Positions 25,100 to 36,849 of a stretch of DNA of 64,000 bases are shown here, piece after piece. Each line of letters opens with the position of its first letter. Position 1 is the first letter of the stretch. This stretch comes from Arachis hypogaea (Eukaryota > Streptophyta > Magnoliopsida > Fabales > Fabaceae). The stretch spans positions 4,278,001-4,342,000 of the forward strand of contig NC_092040.1 of assembly GCF_003086295.3 (NCBI RefSeq), in the 5' to 3' direction. The position numbers and the translations under genes were made by a program. Below the pieces are notes generated by a model that worked only from the letters and a program-made list of their open reading frames with translations, was not told the origin of the DNA and searched no databases.

Positions 25100-26835
25100 G
25101 GGGGGTGGGAGAAGAAAGAGTGACCTTTGATTTTTTAATGTTTCTTGGTAATGTTAAAGAGCTAAAAATACTAATAGAAGATATAAGATTATAATTAAAA
25201 TAATGTAGATAATTCCTTACAAATAAATGACACCAAAAGAACGGTTATGAGAGATGAATTATTAGACAATACAATTAATTTCACAATTATTAATCAGAAA
25301 ATTTTTTAATATTTATGATAGCTAAAAATAACTAAATACTGAGAAAAATATATTGTAATATAGTTTTTTTATTCATTTGAGAATTTTTTATATCAATAAA
25401 TTTTATTTGTCTCAAAGTTTAATTAATTTTCATAATTTTTTTATTTTTATTTCTATTGATAATTAGAAAAAAAATGATAGAAAATCACAAAAAAAAAATA
25501 ATTACTGAACAAAAATTATACGAAATATAAAACAAATTAACATACAAATTAACAAAAAATAACTAAAAAAATAATTAAAAATATTTTTATTTTTTTATAA
25601 AAAAATATGGTTCTTCCTCTTAAATATGAAACTTATTAAAAAAAAGTTAATTATTGTTAATAATTTTATCAAAAAAAATTCTTTTTAGTAATAAATATAT
25701 TCGTATTATTGTACATATCCGAGTATATTGGTCAAGACTTTTATATGATTGATCGTATCTGGATATTCAGTATTTAATTTATATATAATTATGCAGTTGT
25801 ATCGTATCATTTTTTTTTAAATTATCATATCTCATATATACAATATTCAGTCTGTATAATTAAAACTTAATATTTTTTTTATACGTGTATCCAAAATGTG
25901 TAATAGTATTTAAAATCGTAATTTATCTCTACACAATACACATTTCAATAAATATTATATTTTATTAATTTAAATAACAAAATCATCATATAATTTTAGG
26001 ATTGAATTTATCTCAAATTTGAAGATTGATAAAATAAAAAATAATCATTTAATTATTATATTAAATTAAAAAATTAGGATCTATAATTTTATATATAATG
26101 TAAGTTATGAAATGAATTTTTATTTTTTATGTTTTAAAATTTTTAATTTTAGATAATTTTTTCTGCTATCCTGTTTCGGAAGTGAAAAGACAACCCCGTC
26201 CATGAGATCGTGGCGAATTGTGGCTCCTGTGATGAGTTACTCTACTTGGTCAATTGTGTCCAGCAACCGTTGACTTTTATAGTAGAGGTTACGTTGAATC
26301 TTTTAATTGTTCGATTCATCTCTTTCATTCCCCATAGAAAATTTTTACCTAAATTTTAACATTTCAATTTTATTAGTCATCATTGTCGTCTATTTTAATG
26401 ATATGTTGAATATTGAATTATTCATTTTTAAAAAATGATTGGTTGAATAAAAAAAATATATTATGAGCAAAACAAATAGGACGCATTTATGTAGAAAGTG
26501 GAAACATAAATTTTCAACTAAAATTAATTATTCATAAGTTGATGATGACTGGAAAAAACGAGATACATAGAGCACTTATGTCCATGAATATTCAAATATG
26601 GTTAAACATTTATGTATTTATATAAAAAATTGTTAATAACGTATTTATTATATATATAGAATAATAATGGGGAGTCTTAATTCATTTTTTTAATTATTTT
26701 CAAATACTTAAATGAGAATAAATTTAAATATGATGAGTTTGAAAAACTCTAATTTAATTTGATGATAAACAAACATTATTAAAAATAATTAATTACAAAA
26801 TTATTAATTTGATCTTAATTCATATTTGCTTAATT
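25100..26835. other. AT-rich intergenic DNA
   Basis: No gene is seen. It contains the second copy of the ~110-bp repeat (25683-25790). A short less AT-rich patch at 26160-26310 has no readable frame. Confidence 0.45.
25683..25790. repeat. ~110-bp direct repeat, copy 2 (uninterrupted)
   Basis: Partner of 20612-20723. Here the sequence continues past the point where copy 1 ends at CTAG, as tatataa-ttatgcag, so the break falls between A and T, the Helitron target dinucleotide. Confidence 0.8.
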
Positions 26836-26844
26836 AATAATTTT

Positions 26845-28670
26845 GTGTGTGCAGATTTGCTATTGGACCGAAAATAAAAGAAAATGTTGCAAGTCCATAT
26901 ATGCATCTCACCTTCAGCCTTGGATATAAAAAATGATAAATTAAGTGGTTGAAGCAATTTGTGATTATTTGGGCCGAAATGAAAAGTAGAGATCCTAAAC
27001 CCAATAAAATCAAAATTCAGGCTTATGCAATTTTTGTCATATGAATGTTGGCTGAAATGTTTTATTAGATGGGCCAGCTTTACTTATTATTGATACAAGC
27101 CCAAATTATTTTGCTTGCCTGGTCCGAAACCAATTGAGAGAGAAAGCAAAAATGCTTCCAATGGATCTCAATTTTTACCATATGATGGATTCCAAATTCA
27201 TTCAATTATCATTAATTACATGGGAACAATGAGAGAGAAAAAGGCATTTGATTTGATTGCAGCACTTAATGCTACACGCTACTAAGCAAGGGAAGAATCA
27301 TTTCATTTAATCACATTCTCTTTCCTAATTCAATGCTTTTCAAATTTCTCTCTTCTCTCTCTACTTGCTTCTCACTTTCGGTCATATCACTCAGCAACCA
27401 TGGAAGCTATAACAAGCTACCATAGAGAAGAAGAAACACGCCTAAAGACTATCAAAATGATGACAAGAAAAATAAAACTAAAAGTATGCTATGGCTAAGA
27501 TTCTCATTCACTTTTGGTAAGATTTTGTGATGAGATCTTGGCTTCTCCATACCAAAAATGGTTAAAGAAGATTTCGGTCAGCAAGGAGAAAATCTTTGGA
27601 AGGATGGCTTGTCTCTGATCTTGCTCAACTACCACAGAAAGTAGCTACAGTGGCTACGTGATGGAAGAGGCAGAGATAGGAGCAAATGAAGCTATCATCA
27701 TCATGAAGCATCAAGGGCCAGGAGTTCATATTGGAGAGCAAGAAAAGATGAAGGGCTCGGATTGATGAAGATTGGTGACTAAGGAAGGACTAGAGGTAAT
27801 TACATGTTGGATTTTGCATGGGTTATCTCTTTTCTCTCTGGCCGAACCGGTTCTGCTTTGAAGAAGAAGAAGTTTAGCTTGGTTTGTTTGATTTCAACCT
27901 TGAAGGCTTCTCCATATAAGTAAGGGTGAACAATCAGGGTTTGATTCAAGGAGAAAGTGTGAGAGTGCAAGGTACAGAGTTCTCAGAGCTACCTGAATTA
28001 ACAGATTTTCTTTTCCTTCAATGTATTCTGTTTTGTAATTTTTCTGTTTAATTTTGTCATGTCTTGAGTCTCATGGAAAAAGGCAAACAGTGAGGTTTGT
28101 AAGAAAAAGCCATAGAGCGAAAAAATACAGAGAGTGCAAAATTAAAAGAAAAAGCCATAGATGTCCTTAGAGTTCCTTTATACATCTGTGTTGTGTTTCA
28201 TGATTCTGTGAGAATTCCCTTGTAAGTTGGGTTAGCACTTTACAGTTGAAAGCTTGGCAGTGACCAAGTCAAGTTCAGGATTGGGTTTAGATTTTGGATT
28301 TGTCCCAGATAGGAAGGGTAGTTCATAGGGAGAATTGGTGTCTGTAATCAAGAAGATTATAGTGAAATTCTACTCATTGTTGTGATGGAGACTGGATGTA
28401 GGCTGCACTGCACTGAGCAGTTGAACCAGGATATATTTGGGTGTAATTCTCTTTCTCTTCTACTCCATTTTCTGTTTCTGCTGCACATGAGATAAAGCCG
28501 CAAAATATCTCGTGCCAAATGACGAGACAAAAAGAAAAGTCTCGTGGCCAGGAACGAGACAAAAATTAAATAAATCTCCAGAAATTATTTCAAAGACCAG
28601 CAAGCGTTCTAAAGTGAAAAAGGGGCTAAGATTCAACCCCCATTCTTTTAGCCACTGAAACCATAAAAAA
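26845..28670 (+). mobile_element. Probable Ty1-copia-type solo LTR (boundaries approximate)
   Basis: About 1.8 kb of more balanced base composition in AT-rich surroundings, without protein-coding exons. The 3' part carries the sequence style of long copia LTR ends in legumes: ggactggatgtaggct-like text near 28390, gaaccaggata near 28423, a run of ttctctttctcttct, and finally gattcaaccccc followed by gccactgaaaccat near 28640-28670. No primer-binding site, pol ORF or second LTR follows, hence a solo LTR. I could not find a convincing target duplication. Confidence 0.45.
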
Positions 28671-28854
28671 TATATGTTATTTTTTAAAAATATAAAAAAT
28701 AAAACATTACAACTTTTTTATTTAAAAGTTAAATAGATAAAAGGAATGAACTATGACTCGATCATTTTTTCTATCCTTTATTATCTTTTGTTTCAAAATC
28801 AAACTACAACTATTTTATATACTAACTACTTATGATCCAATAATGGGTAGCAAT

Positions 28855-29104
28855 TAGGGTTGGAAATGAATTGAGCTGAATTTGAGCTTGACTCGCGAAA
28901 ATTGAGCTTAACTCACGACTCTATAAATATATTCATATTAATAATCGAGTTAGTTCACGATCTAATCAAACTTGACTCATTTAATTTATAAGTTCAATTT
29001 CAGATTTAAGCTTGGCTCACCAACTTATGAGTTTAACTTATCGAGTTATTAACGAGTTGAGTTTGAACTAGTTCATGAACTGACTTGACTCATTTTCAGT
29101 CTTA
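28855..29104. mobile_element. hAT-like MITE, 250 bp
   Basis: The left end tagggttggaaatgaattga and the right end tgactcattttcagtctta are imperfect inverse copies. The 8-bp flanks gtagcaat (28847-28854) and atagtaat (29105-29112) agree at six positions, as for an old hAT target duplication. The interior is rich in gagtt/aactc words. The right side is followed by a long AT microsatellite. Confidence 0.7.
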
Positions 29105-29127
29105 ATAGTAATATTTAAAGGACCCAT

Positions 29128-29129
<2 letters not shown>

Positions 29130-29188
<59 letters not shown>
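29130..29188. repeat. (AT)n microsatellite, about 58 bp
   Basis: An uninterrupted AT dinucleotide run lies immediately downstream of the hAT-like MITE. Confidence 0.97.
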
Positions 29189-29190
<2 letters not shown>

Positions 29191-30429
29191 TAAAAAAATT
29201 TTATTGAAAAATAAAATTTTTTGTTATTTTTTATTAAATATATAAAAAAATTATATTTTTTATTATTATTGTTGTTCTGTAACAAGTGGTAGCTAATTTC
29301 CCATTATTAATTAGGGAAGCAATAGATTTGATAGCCCCAGCCATAGATGCAAGCTTGCAATATAATATTTCATGATATCTACATCTGTTAGTTGCTTTAA
29401 AATAATGCATATAATTAGCTTGATTAGACTTATTGTATTAAAATACATAGAATTATGTTTAAATATAACGAAAATTTCAAGTAGCAGGCCATGATATAGG
29501 TTGAAATGACAATATTATATTCTCCAGGGAACAAAATTAAATTCACATGGTGGATTTAAATGACAATATATATTATATTATCCAGGGAAGAAGAAAATTA
29601 GTATCATTTAATTTGTTCTTCTGCAAGCACTGAAGACTTATTTATTAATTAACGATATTCTTTTGTTATATTATATTATTAGAATATGGTGGTATATATT
29701 CAATCTTATCCACAAAAACTTTAAGATATGGCCAAATTGAGATTGACCAATGCAGAGAATAACAACTACGTTAATTAGGGGAAGTGAAAATCCACAGAGA
29801 CAGACATTGACATTATTATACAAGTTTGGATCATTGTAAATGTCTAATCATGTTTTGATTCGTTTAGGATCGGAAGATTATTATATGCTTGGAAAAACTT
29901 TTCATATATATCTTTCCATTAGGTGTAGTTGTTTTGGACTTTAATGCCTTACACAATGCAACCACCAACAAGCATATACCACGGCAGAAGTAGGCCTATT
30001 TAAATTCAGCTGAATCTCTCAACCAATATTCAAGTATATATATACACTTACAAAATTACTATTATTATTGTTAGAATATAATTAAGATCAATTAGGATTC
30101 ATTAGAATTATTTAGTATATCTGAATATTTATGATAGAATATTATATCTTTATTATTACGATTCTCTTAGCACCTATAAATACTCTTTTATATTATTTAT
30201 TCTAGACAATTTGATTACCGTCAATAATACACAAATCCTTCCTCTAGTTTAGTTTCTTATTTTTAATATTGTATTAGAGCCATAGTATCATCTTTGAAGA
30301 TGATATGTTGTTTTTCTTCTGGTGAAATCACCATATTTTTCTTTTGTGCCATTTTTTTCCTTCTTTTTTGTCAATGTTTTTTTCGGCTTCTCCATGCATC
30401 TTTTCAGCTGTTTTTCGGTCACTCTTGCG

Positions 30430-30787
30430 GTAGTTCCGCCTGCATTCTCGTCCGGCAGTTTTATCTGTTTTTTCGTCTGGTAGTTTCATTTGCTTTCCCG
30501 TCCTGCAGTTACGTTTGCTTTTCCATTCGGCAGTTTCGTTTGCATTCCCTTCCGACAGTTTCATTTGCACTTATTTCTGGAAGTTCCATATGCACTTCCT
30601 TCAAACAGCGGCAGTTTCATCTGCGCTTCTTTCAGACAGCGGCAGTTCTATCTGCACTTCTTTCTGACAGTGATAGTTTCATCTGCGATTCCTTCAGACA
30701 GCGGTAGTTTCATCTGCACTTACTGCGCTTTCTTCCAACAGTGGTAGTTCCGTCTGTGCTTTCTTTCGGCAGTTCCGTCTGCATCCG
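30430..30787. repeat. Minisatellite-like ~31-bp tandem repeats inside the LTR element
   Basis: Units built on cggcagtttcatctgcgctt followed by ctttcagac repeat with a 31-bp period at 30606, 30637, 30668 and 30699. Upstream units are shorter and more diverged (from about 30430). The array keeps frames open in several registers, which explains apparent ORFs rich in F, S, Q and C. Confidence 0.85.
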
Positions 30788-30976
30788 TTCTATTAGTTTA
30801 TACATTTTTTATTTCGTTGTTTTAAATATGTTTCAAACTCAAGTGAACATTTGAGTTTGAGGGGGGATGTTAGAATATAATTAAGATCAATTAGGATCAA
30901 TTAGAATTATTTAGTATATCTGAATATTTATTATAGAATATTACGTCTTTATTATTACGATTCTCTTAGTACCTAT

Positions 30977-31493
30977 TAGGGCTGGCAATTCATACCCTAC
31001 CCGCGGGTACCCAACCCGGTCCAACCCGTTCGAGTAGGGTAGGCTACCCTACCCACTGTGGGTAGGGTAGGGTACGGGTTTAAGATGTACCCTACCCTAC
31101 CCTACCCGCACCTCATATATAACATATAATTTATAAAAATCTCTCTATATAGTGAAGGAAGTAAGAGTTGAACCCACAATATCTCTTATGTAATGACTTA
31201 TAATAAGTGAACAACTACTAAACTAATTAGTTAATTTAGTAATTTAGAGCATTAGTTTTTTATTTTTTATGTTATTAATACGTATAAAATTCGAAATAAT
31301 TAACTTTTATATTTACTTTGAAAAAATTTGATATTTTTGCATGTAGGGTAGAGTAGGGTAGGGTTTAGAATTTTAGGGTGTAGGTAGAGTTAGGGTTGAG
31401 AGATTCTCAACCCGCGGGTAGAGTATGGTAGAATTTTAATAAAATTTTTAACCCGTGGGTAACCCTACCCTAACCCTACCCATTACCAGCCCT
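30977..31493. mobile_element. hAT-like element nested in the 3' LTR, 517 bp
   Basis: It begins TAGGGCTGGCAA and ends TTACCAGCCCT, an inverted terminal repeat, with arms dominated by taccctaccc/gggtaggg words. acctat flanks both sides (30971-30976 and 31494-31499). The sister LTR at 30069-30268 and the copy at 46161-47337 show the uninterrupted site (cttag-n-acctataaata). hAT duplications are usually 8 bp; six are visible here. Confidence 0.85.
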
Positions 31494-31599
31494 ACCTATA
31501 AATACTCTTTTATATTATATCATTTTAGACAACTTAATTACGATCAATAATACACAAATCCTTCCTCTAATTTAGTTTTTTATTTCTAACGATTATTAT

Positions 31600-32272
31600 T
31601 AATTATATTCTCTCGTTATTAATATATAATATTATTTGATTTTTTTACTACTGTCAACAAGTCTATTGTCGAAACGAAAAACATGTAATGAAACTCATTA
31701 TTCGATCGACAATAATAATAGGTGCATGTTATGGTGTTTATATATATTTGCCTAATTTACTAAAAAAAATAAAAATAAATATTCAAATTAAAAAATATAA
31801 TTTTTTTAATATTTAAAATTTACCATAAAAAATAAATTCGATAATTTTAGCATCAAAATTATAGACATTATAGAATTTGCCTAATAATAATTAATGACGT
31901 ACATCAAGTAGCAAAATAAAGTCACGGAATGACGATGTTACACAGACGGAATAAAAATTGTATAAAAAGACAGTAGATAATGATGCCGTAGGCGCTTCTT
32001 ATCATAACGACAACGACGATAATAAAATTTAGAAAGAACAAATCTAAGTGATGAAGGAATAATGGAGAAGTGAAAACGTATTTCAGTAAATAGAAGAAGT
32101 GTTCTTCTACAAAATAATGATTTGATAAAAAAAATAAATTTAGATTTTAATATTTAAAAAAGTTAATTACAAAATAAACCTATTTCATCAATTAAAATAT
32201 TAATTTTTATTAGATTAGAATAACTCAAATTAAAAATAAATATTCAATTCTAAAATAATATCTCATAAAAAA

Positions 32273-32311
<39 letters not shown>

Positions 32312-34870
32312 TCACATAATCAATTGTATATAATTTATTTAAACCAATTGTTTGACTCGTAAAAACGTATGTACATGAGTTGAGTTTCATCTTACGTAAG
32401 CCATTTCTTGAAAATTTGATTCATATAATCAATAATTAATTAGGTCCATCGGGCTGGTTAGACTAGATCTTATCTTTTATGCATAGAACGGGAGTGCAAT
32501 ATTATATCGCTTTTGGTTGATACATCCTTAGTCATATATATATATATATATATATAATCCTCACGTTTAGTAATGAACATTCAAAGTATTTAACTATTTA
32601 TATTTTTCAGGTAAAATTATATTTATTTAGAAAAATAGAACGACAAGCTAAACATAAACTTTAATTATATTATTTGTTAGTTATTATTGAGTTCTATAAA
32701 AATAAAATATTTATTTTAATGCACATAGATAAATTTTAGCTAGGTAGAAGTACATAATTAGCTTTATACTATATCTAATAATTATGACTAATTAATTAAT
32801 ATTTTTGGCTTGCGAGCACCTAGTTGCAGTACATGATTTTAATATATTTATGGTAAAGTTTAGAAGCATTTCTCAAATATTAACCAATAATGGACCAAGC
32901 TCATCACGTTGCATGTCTTGCAATTCACGATGGACGTTAGATCTAAATTAGCTAAGTATAACCAATGAATGTGCATGCTCCTTCAATAAGTCTATATACT
33001 AGCTGAATGGAAAATTAACATAAAGTTAAACTAAACTTTGATTTATAGTATTATTACTTAATAATTACTAGTGAATTAACGTTCATAATGGAGCGGAAAC
33101 AAAATCTAGCACCTACATACTCCTAATTAATATTAAACAAACATATATTTTTTTAGTAATTAATGCGGGTGCCTTCAATACATAATTACTGAAATAATAA
33201 CTAGAAAGCTAAATATAATTTAAGTTAGGAAAATATCCCGTCAAATCCATGATCAATTTTGTTTATAATATTTTTTTTTCTAAAACTTTAAACTGATAAA
33301 AATAATGACATAAATAATTATATCTTTAATACATCTAAAGACAGAGTTAGAATCTCTTTTAGGGATTTACATAAAAAAAATACAACTAAATAAAAGGCCA
33401 AATATAAAATTAGAAAGGGCCAAATCATAAAAATAAAAGATTTCATAAGTACAAGTTATTAATTTCGGAAATAGATTCTTTCAATTTTTTTTAACAATTG
33501 AGAGAATAAAATGTGATCTTATACCATTAATTTTATAAGTGAAATCAAGAATAAATATGAGATAGAGAGAGCAATAAAGGGTTAGAGATTACACTTTATA
33601 CTCAAATTTTTTTAACAATTAAGAGGATCCATTCTATTAATTTGGGAGGTTATTGTCCTCTGATCTTTCCTCTACACTAAATTCTGCTCCTTCTAACAAA
33701 TACATTTTTTGAATTTTTTGCATAAACTTTTTTGTTTATCTTATACTTTTTTTTTTTGAAAATAATATTGATCAAATTCTAAATATTTTAATTATAAAAG
33801 TCCTGATATCATGCATGTTATGAAATTATTTTTTTTAAATTTAAGTTAATAAGAAGATACCTAGAAATAGTTATATATCTAGTAATCTTATCAAAAATAA
33901 TGGAAAGCTTCGTTATTATTATTATTACTACTAAAAATAAAGTACTACACATATACCATAATGTTTATAGGCAGCACCATTTAAATACAGCTAGCAATAT
34001 GCATTTCACTATCAGTTAATAATCGTGTAAAACCCCATAACGCATTTATCATGTTGCATGTGGTTTGTTTATGTATCAATCCAATCTAGATCTAGCTAGT
34101 CATCAAATGATGGAAAAGTTTGAAGAAACATTTATTTTGTTTCTCATTGTTTTAATTTAATTAGTTTTGCAAAAGATAACATGACCTAAAAAAGGCACAT
34201 TGTCCATTACCTAGCTACTATACTCATTATGCAAACATCAAAAGTAGTCAACTCTTTATCTATCCATCCGAATAAATTTTTCTTTCTATTATTTTTTTTG
34301 CCTCACTTGAATAATAGTTGAATGAATCTTGAGGCATTTTATAATTAAAGTTCATGAATTAAATAAAGGCGTTGAGGAGGGAGATGATGAATAATAATGC
34401 ATGGACCTCACTTACTAGCATACTAGCATTGATGTAGCAACATGGATTGGGTTCACTGCTACATAGTACATACTATAGTATTATTGTACGTATTATTTAT
34501 TTATTTATTTATATAATTTTGTTTTGATATCTATTTGAGAGATCAATTGAACTTTGAAGTTGAAGAAGATGGAGCTAAGAAATATAAATATGTTAAAAGT
34601 ATAACTTAATTAATTATTTCAAATTAAGCACCTAAAAATGTATACATAATTTTAATATACAAATAATATTTTTTTATCAATATATTATTATTATATAGTT
34701 GATATATATTATTAAAAGAATTTTAAGTATATCAAATATACTAATATTTTAATAATTTTATCGTTAATCTCAATTATAATAAATATATATAATATATATC
34801 AATTAAAAATAACAATTAATATTATTAGAATACTGATATTATAAATATATTTTAAAATATTTTTATATTA
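31600..34870. other. AT-rich intergenic DNA
   Basis: No gene is seen. It includes TA microsatellites at about 32278-32310 and 32537-32557. The rest is A/T-rich single-copy-looking sequence without long ORFs. Confidence 0.5.
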
Positions 34871-34873
34871 TTA

Positions 34874-35012
34874 TAGATAAAAATTTAAGTACATTAATTT
34901 TATGTGATGTTAATAATTAAAAATTATTAAATAAAAATTTAATTAAATTATTTAACTATTTTTAATTATTAATTTCACGTAAAGTCAATTGAATCTAAAT
35001 TTTTATCATTAT
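34874..35012. mobile_element. Palindromic MITE, old copy
   Basis: The left half (gataaaaatttaagtacatt; aatttta-tgtga; ttaataattaaaaatt) and the right half are inverse copies around a short AT loop. The family also occurs at 41447-41732 and 54529-54661. No clear target duplication remains. Confidence 0.6.
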
Positions 35013-35369
35013 TATATATGTTATATTATGCCCATAATCCCTTCCACCATAAAGTCTCTGGCAATCCACCTACTGTCCCCATCATACGAAGATATTTTGC
35101 ACCAAAACAATAAGTAAAGGAATACCTACAAAATTGAACTCTAGCTACTAATTGCTTGCACATATATAATAATAATATATTATATAATCACTCACCTCAC
35201 CCAATACCCAATAGTTAATTAACTATATAGAAACTGTCACCGAACAAAATATTTCTAAACTGCGGGTCAGCTCAGGTGTTGGTCAGAAAGTCCTGGCCAA
35301 TCAACCCTTGTTAAGCCTAAGCTTTAGAAAACTAAATAGAACATTCTAAGATAATTTTGAACGATTAAT

Positions 35370-35625
35370 CTTGTTTATTTGGACGTGATTATTTTAATAA
35401 TTTTTTTTATTTTTTAATATGTTTAATAAAATTTTAGTAATAAAAAATATTTTTTTAAAAAAACTATAATTTATATTTTTTTTTAAAAATTATTTTTAAA
35501 AAAATATTTTTTATATAATAAATAAATAAAAAAATATTTTTATATTATTATATCCAAACATAATTATTAATAGATAAAAAAATATTTTTATAAAATATTA
35601 GAAACTCACCCAAACAAATTCAAGT
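35370..35625. mobile_element. Possible MITE with ttgtttatttgg / ccaaacaaattcaa ends
   Basis: The left end (cttgtttatttggacgtg) and right end (cacccaaacaaattcaag) are imperfect inverted repeats surrounding an AT-rich core full of aaaaatattttt words. The target duplication is not clear. Confidence 0.4.
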
Positions 35626-36699
35626 CGTCAGTATAAAAAAATAGAAGACATTCTATAGTTGTTATTAACAAAATATAGTTTTACTTTAAATAAAATTTAC
35701 ATCTCATCTAATAATATTAATAAAATTATGAAAAAATTAAAAAAAAGAAAAATTTTTATTGTATATTGTTGTTGTATATTATCAAAAAATAATACTATCT
35801 ATTTATATTAATTACAAAATTGACTTTAAGTTTTAAAATATGCTAAAACAACTAAAATCTCTAAATAATTTTATTAGAGAAAGATAAACATAACTAATTT
35901 AAAAAAAGATAAATATAACAAATTTTGTTTTTAATAAAAAAATAAGATAACGAATAAAATAAAATAAGAATTTAATAAATATAATAATAAATGCCATATA
36001 AATTAAAATAATATTTTACATCATATATCTAACATAAAAAAATATTAAAAAATTAATAAATTTTATAATTTATAATCATCAATTAACTATCACTAATAAT
36101 TTTAATAATATAAAATTATTTATTTTTTATTAATTAAATATTAACCAAATTTTAATAAAAATATTGACCCTTAAACTTTCTCATCTAACATATTCAATTA
36201 ATGCCTACACATAACATTTTTCTTCCAGGAAATAACGAATTCACATTGGAAACTCCCACTTAGAACGCGTGAACCATGGAAAATGAGTGACAAGAGAAAA
36301 AAAAAAAATCAAAGAAAGACTAAATTCTTGTGATTATGTATGTATGTGTACGGCTATAATTAAGAGAGCTTGAATTGTGATAAATCTTGCACCCATTTGT
36401 CAAAAAAGACCACCTTTGCCTCCTCCTCGTGCCATATATTCTGAAAACGATTTTTATTTTTTTCTAATACATGCTATTAATATAAATATTTTTTAATTAA
36501 TTCAACAATATAAGATTCATAGCAACCTTATAAGAACAAAAAAAAAAGGGATGGCGTTAAGGCAGAGAAGCTTTAAATGCGAGTTGGTTGATAGCAGTTT
36601 CTTCTTACGGACTAAGCAATAAGCATTGTTGCCATTGCGCGTCTTTCATTAACATTTATTTTCTTCTTATGTTATTATTTATTTTTTATTTTATTTTTA

Positions 36700-36722
36700 T
36701 TATTATATTTATATTTATAAAT
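36700..36722 (+). promoter_or_regulatory. Candidate TATA region of the RING-H2 gene
   Basis: tatatttataaataaa lies about 130-150 bp upstream of the ATG at 36850. The segment after it (36780-36845) is a CT-rich leader typical of plant 5'UTRs. Confidence 0.4.
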
Positions 36723-36849
36723 AAATTTGGACTTCTATTTGTTCCTTAAACCCAATTCTCAGAAATCAAACACCACCGCACAAAAAAGAAAGAAACTTTT
36801 TTGCTTCTTTCTTCTTCTTCTTCTTCCTCTTTCGTTTGTTTCTACAGAG

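Larger units (their letters stand above)
30069..31591 (+). mobile_element. Small non-autonomous LTR retrotransposon (TRIM-like), copy 1
   Basis: LTR 1 is 30069-30268 and LTR 2 is 30868-31591. LTR 2 is about 200 bp once the nested insertion at 30977-31493 is removed. Both LTRs start TGTTAGAATATAATTAAG and share cacaaatccttcctct. The 5-bp duplication ATTAT flanks the element (30064-30068, 31592-31596). LTR 1 is followed by gtattagagcc, a mutated form of the initiator-Met primer site tggtatcagagcc, and LTR 2 is preceded by a polypurine run gaggggggA. The 599-bp interior has no gag or pol and is mostly ~31-bp repeats. The second copy at 46161-47337 confirms the family. Confidence 0.9.

Noticed and set aside
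26839..28680. Target duplication for the copia-type LTR
   Set aside because: No 5-bp pair matched at the candidate boundaries; the ends therefore remain approximate.
30294..30747. Open frames of up to 137 codons on both strands
   Set aside because: They are produced by the ~31-bp tandem array of the LTR element; composition is F/S/Q/C-rich in every frame and there is no domain.
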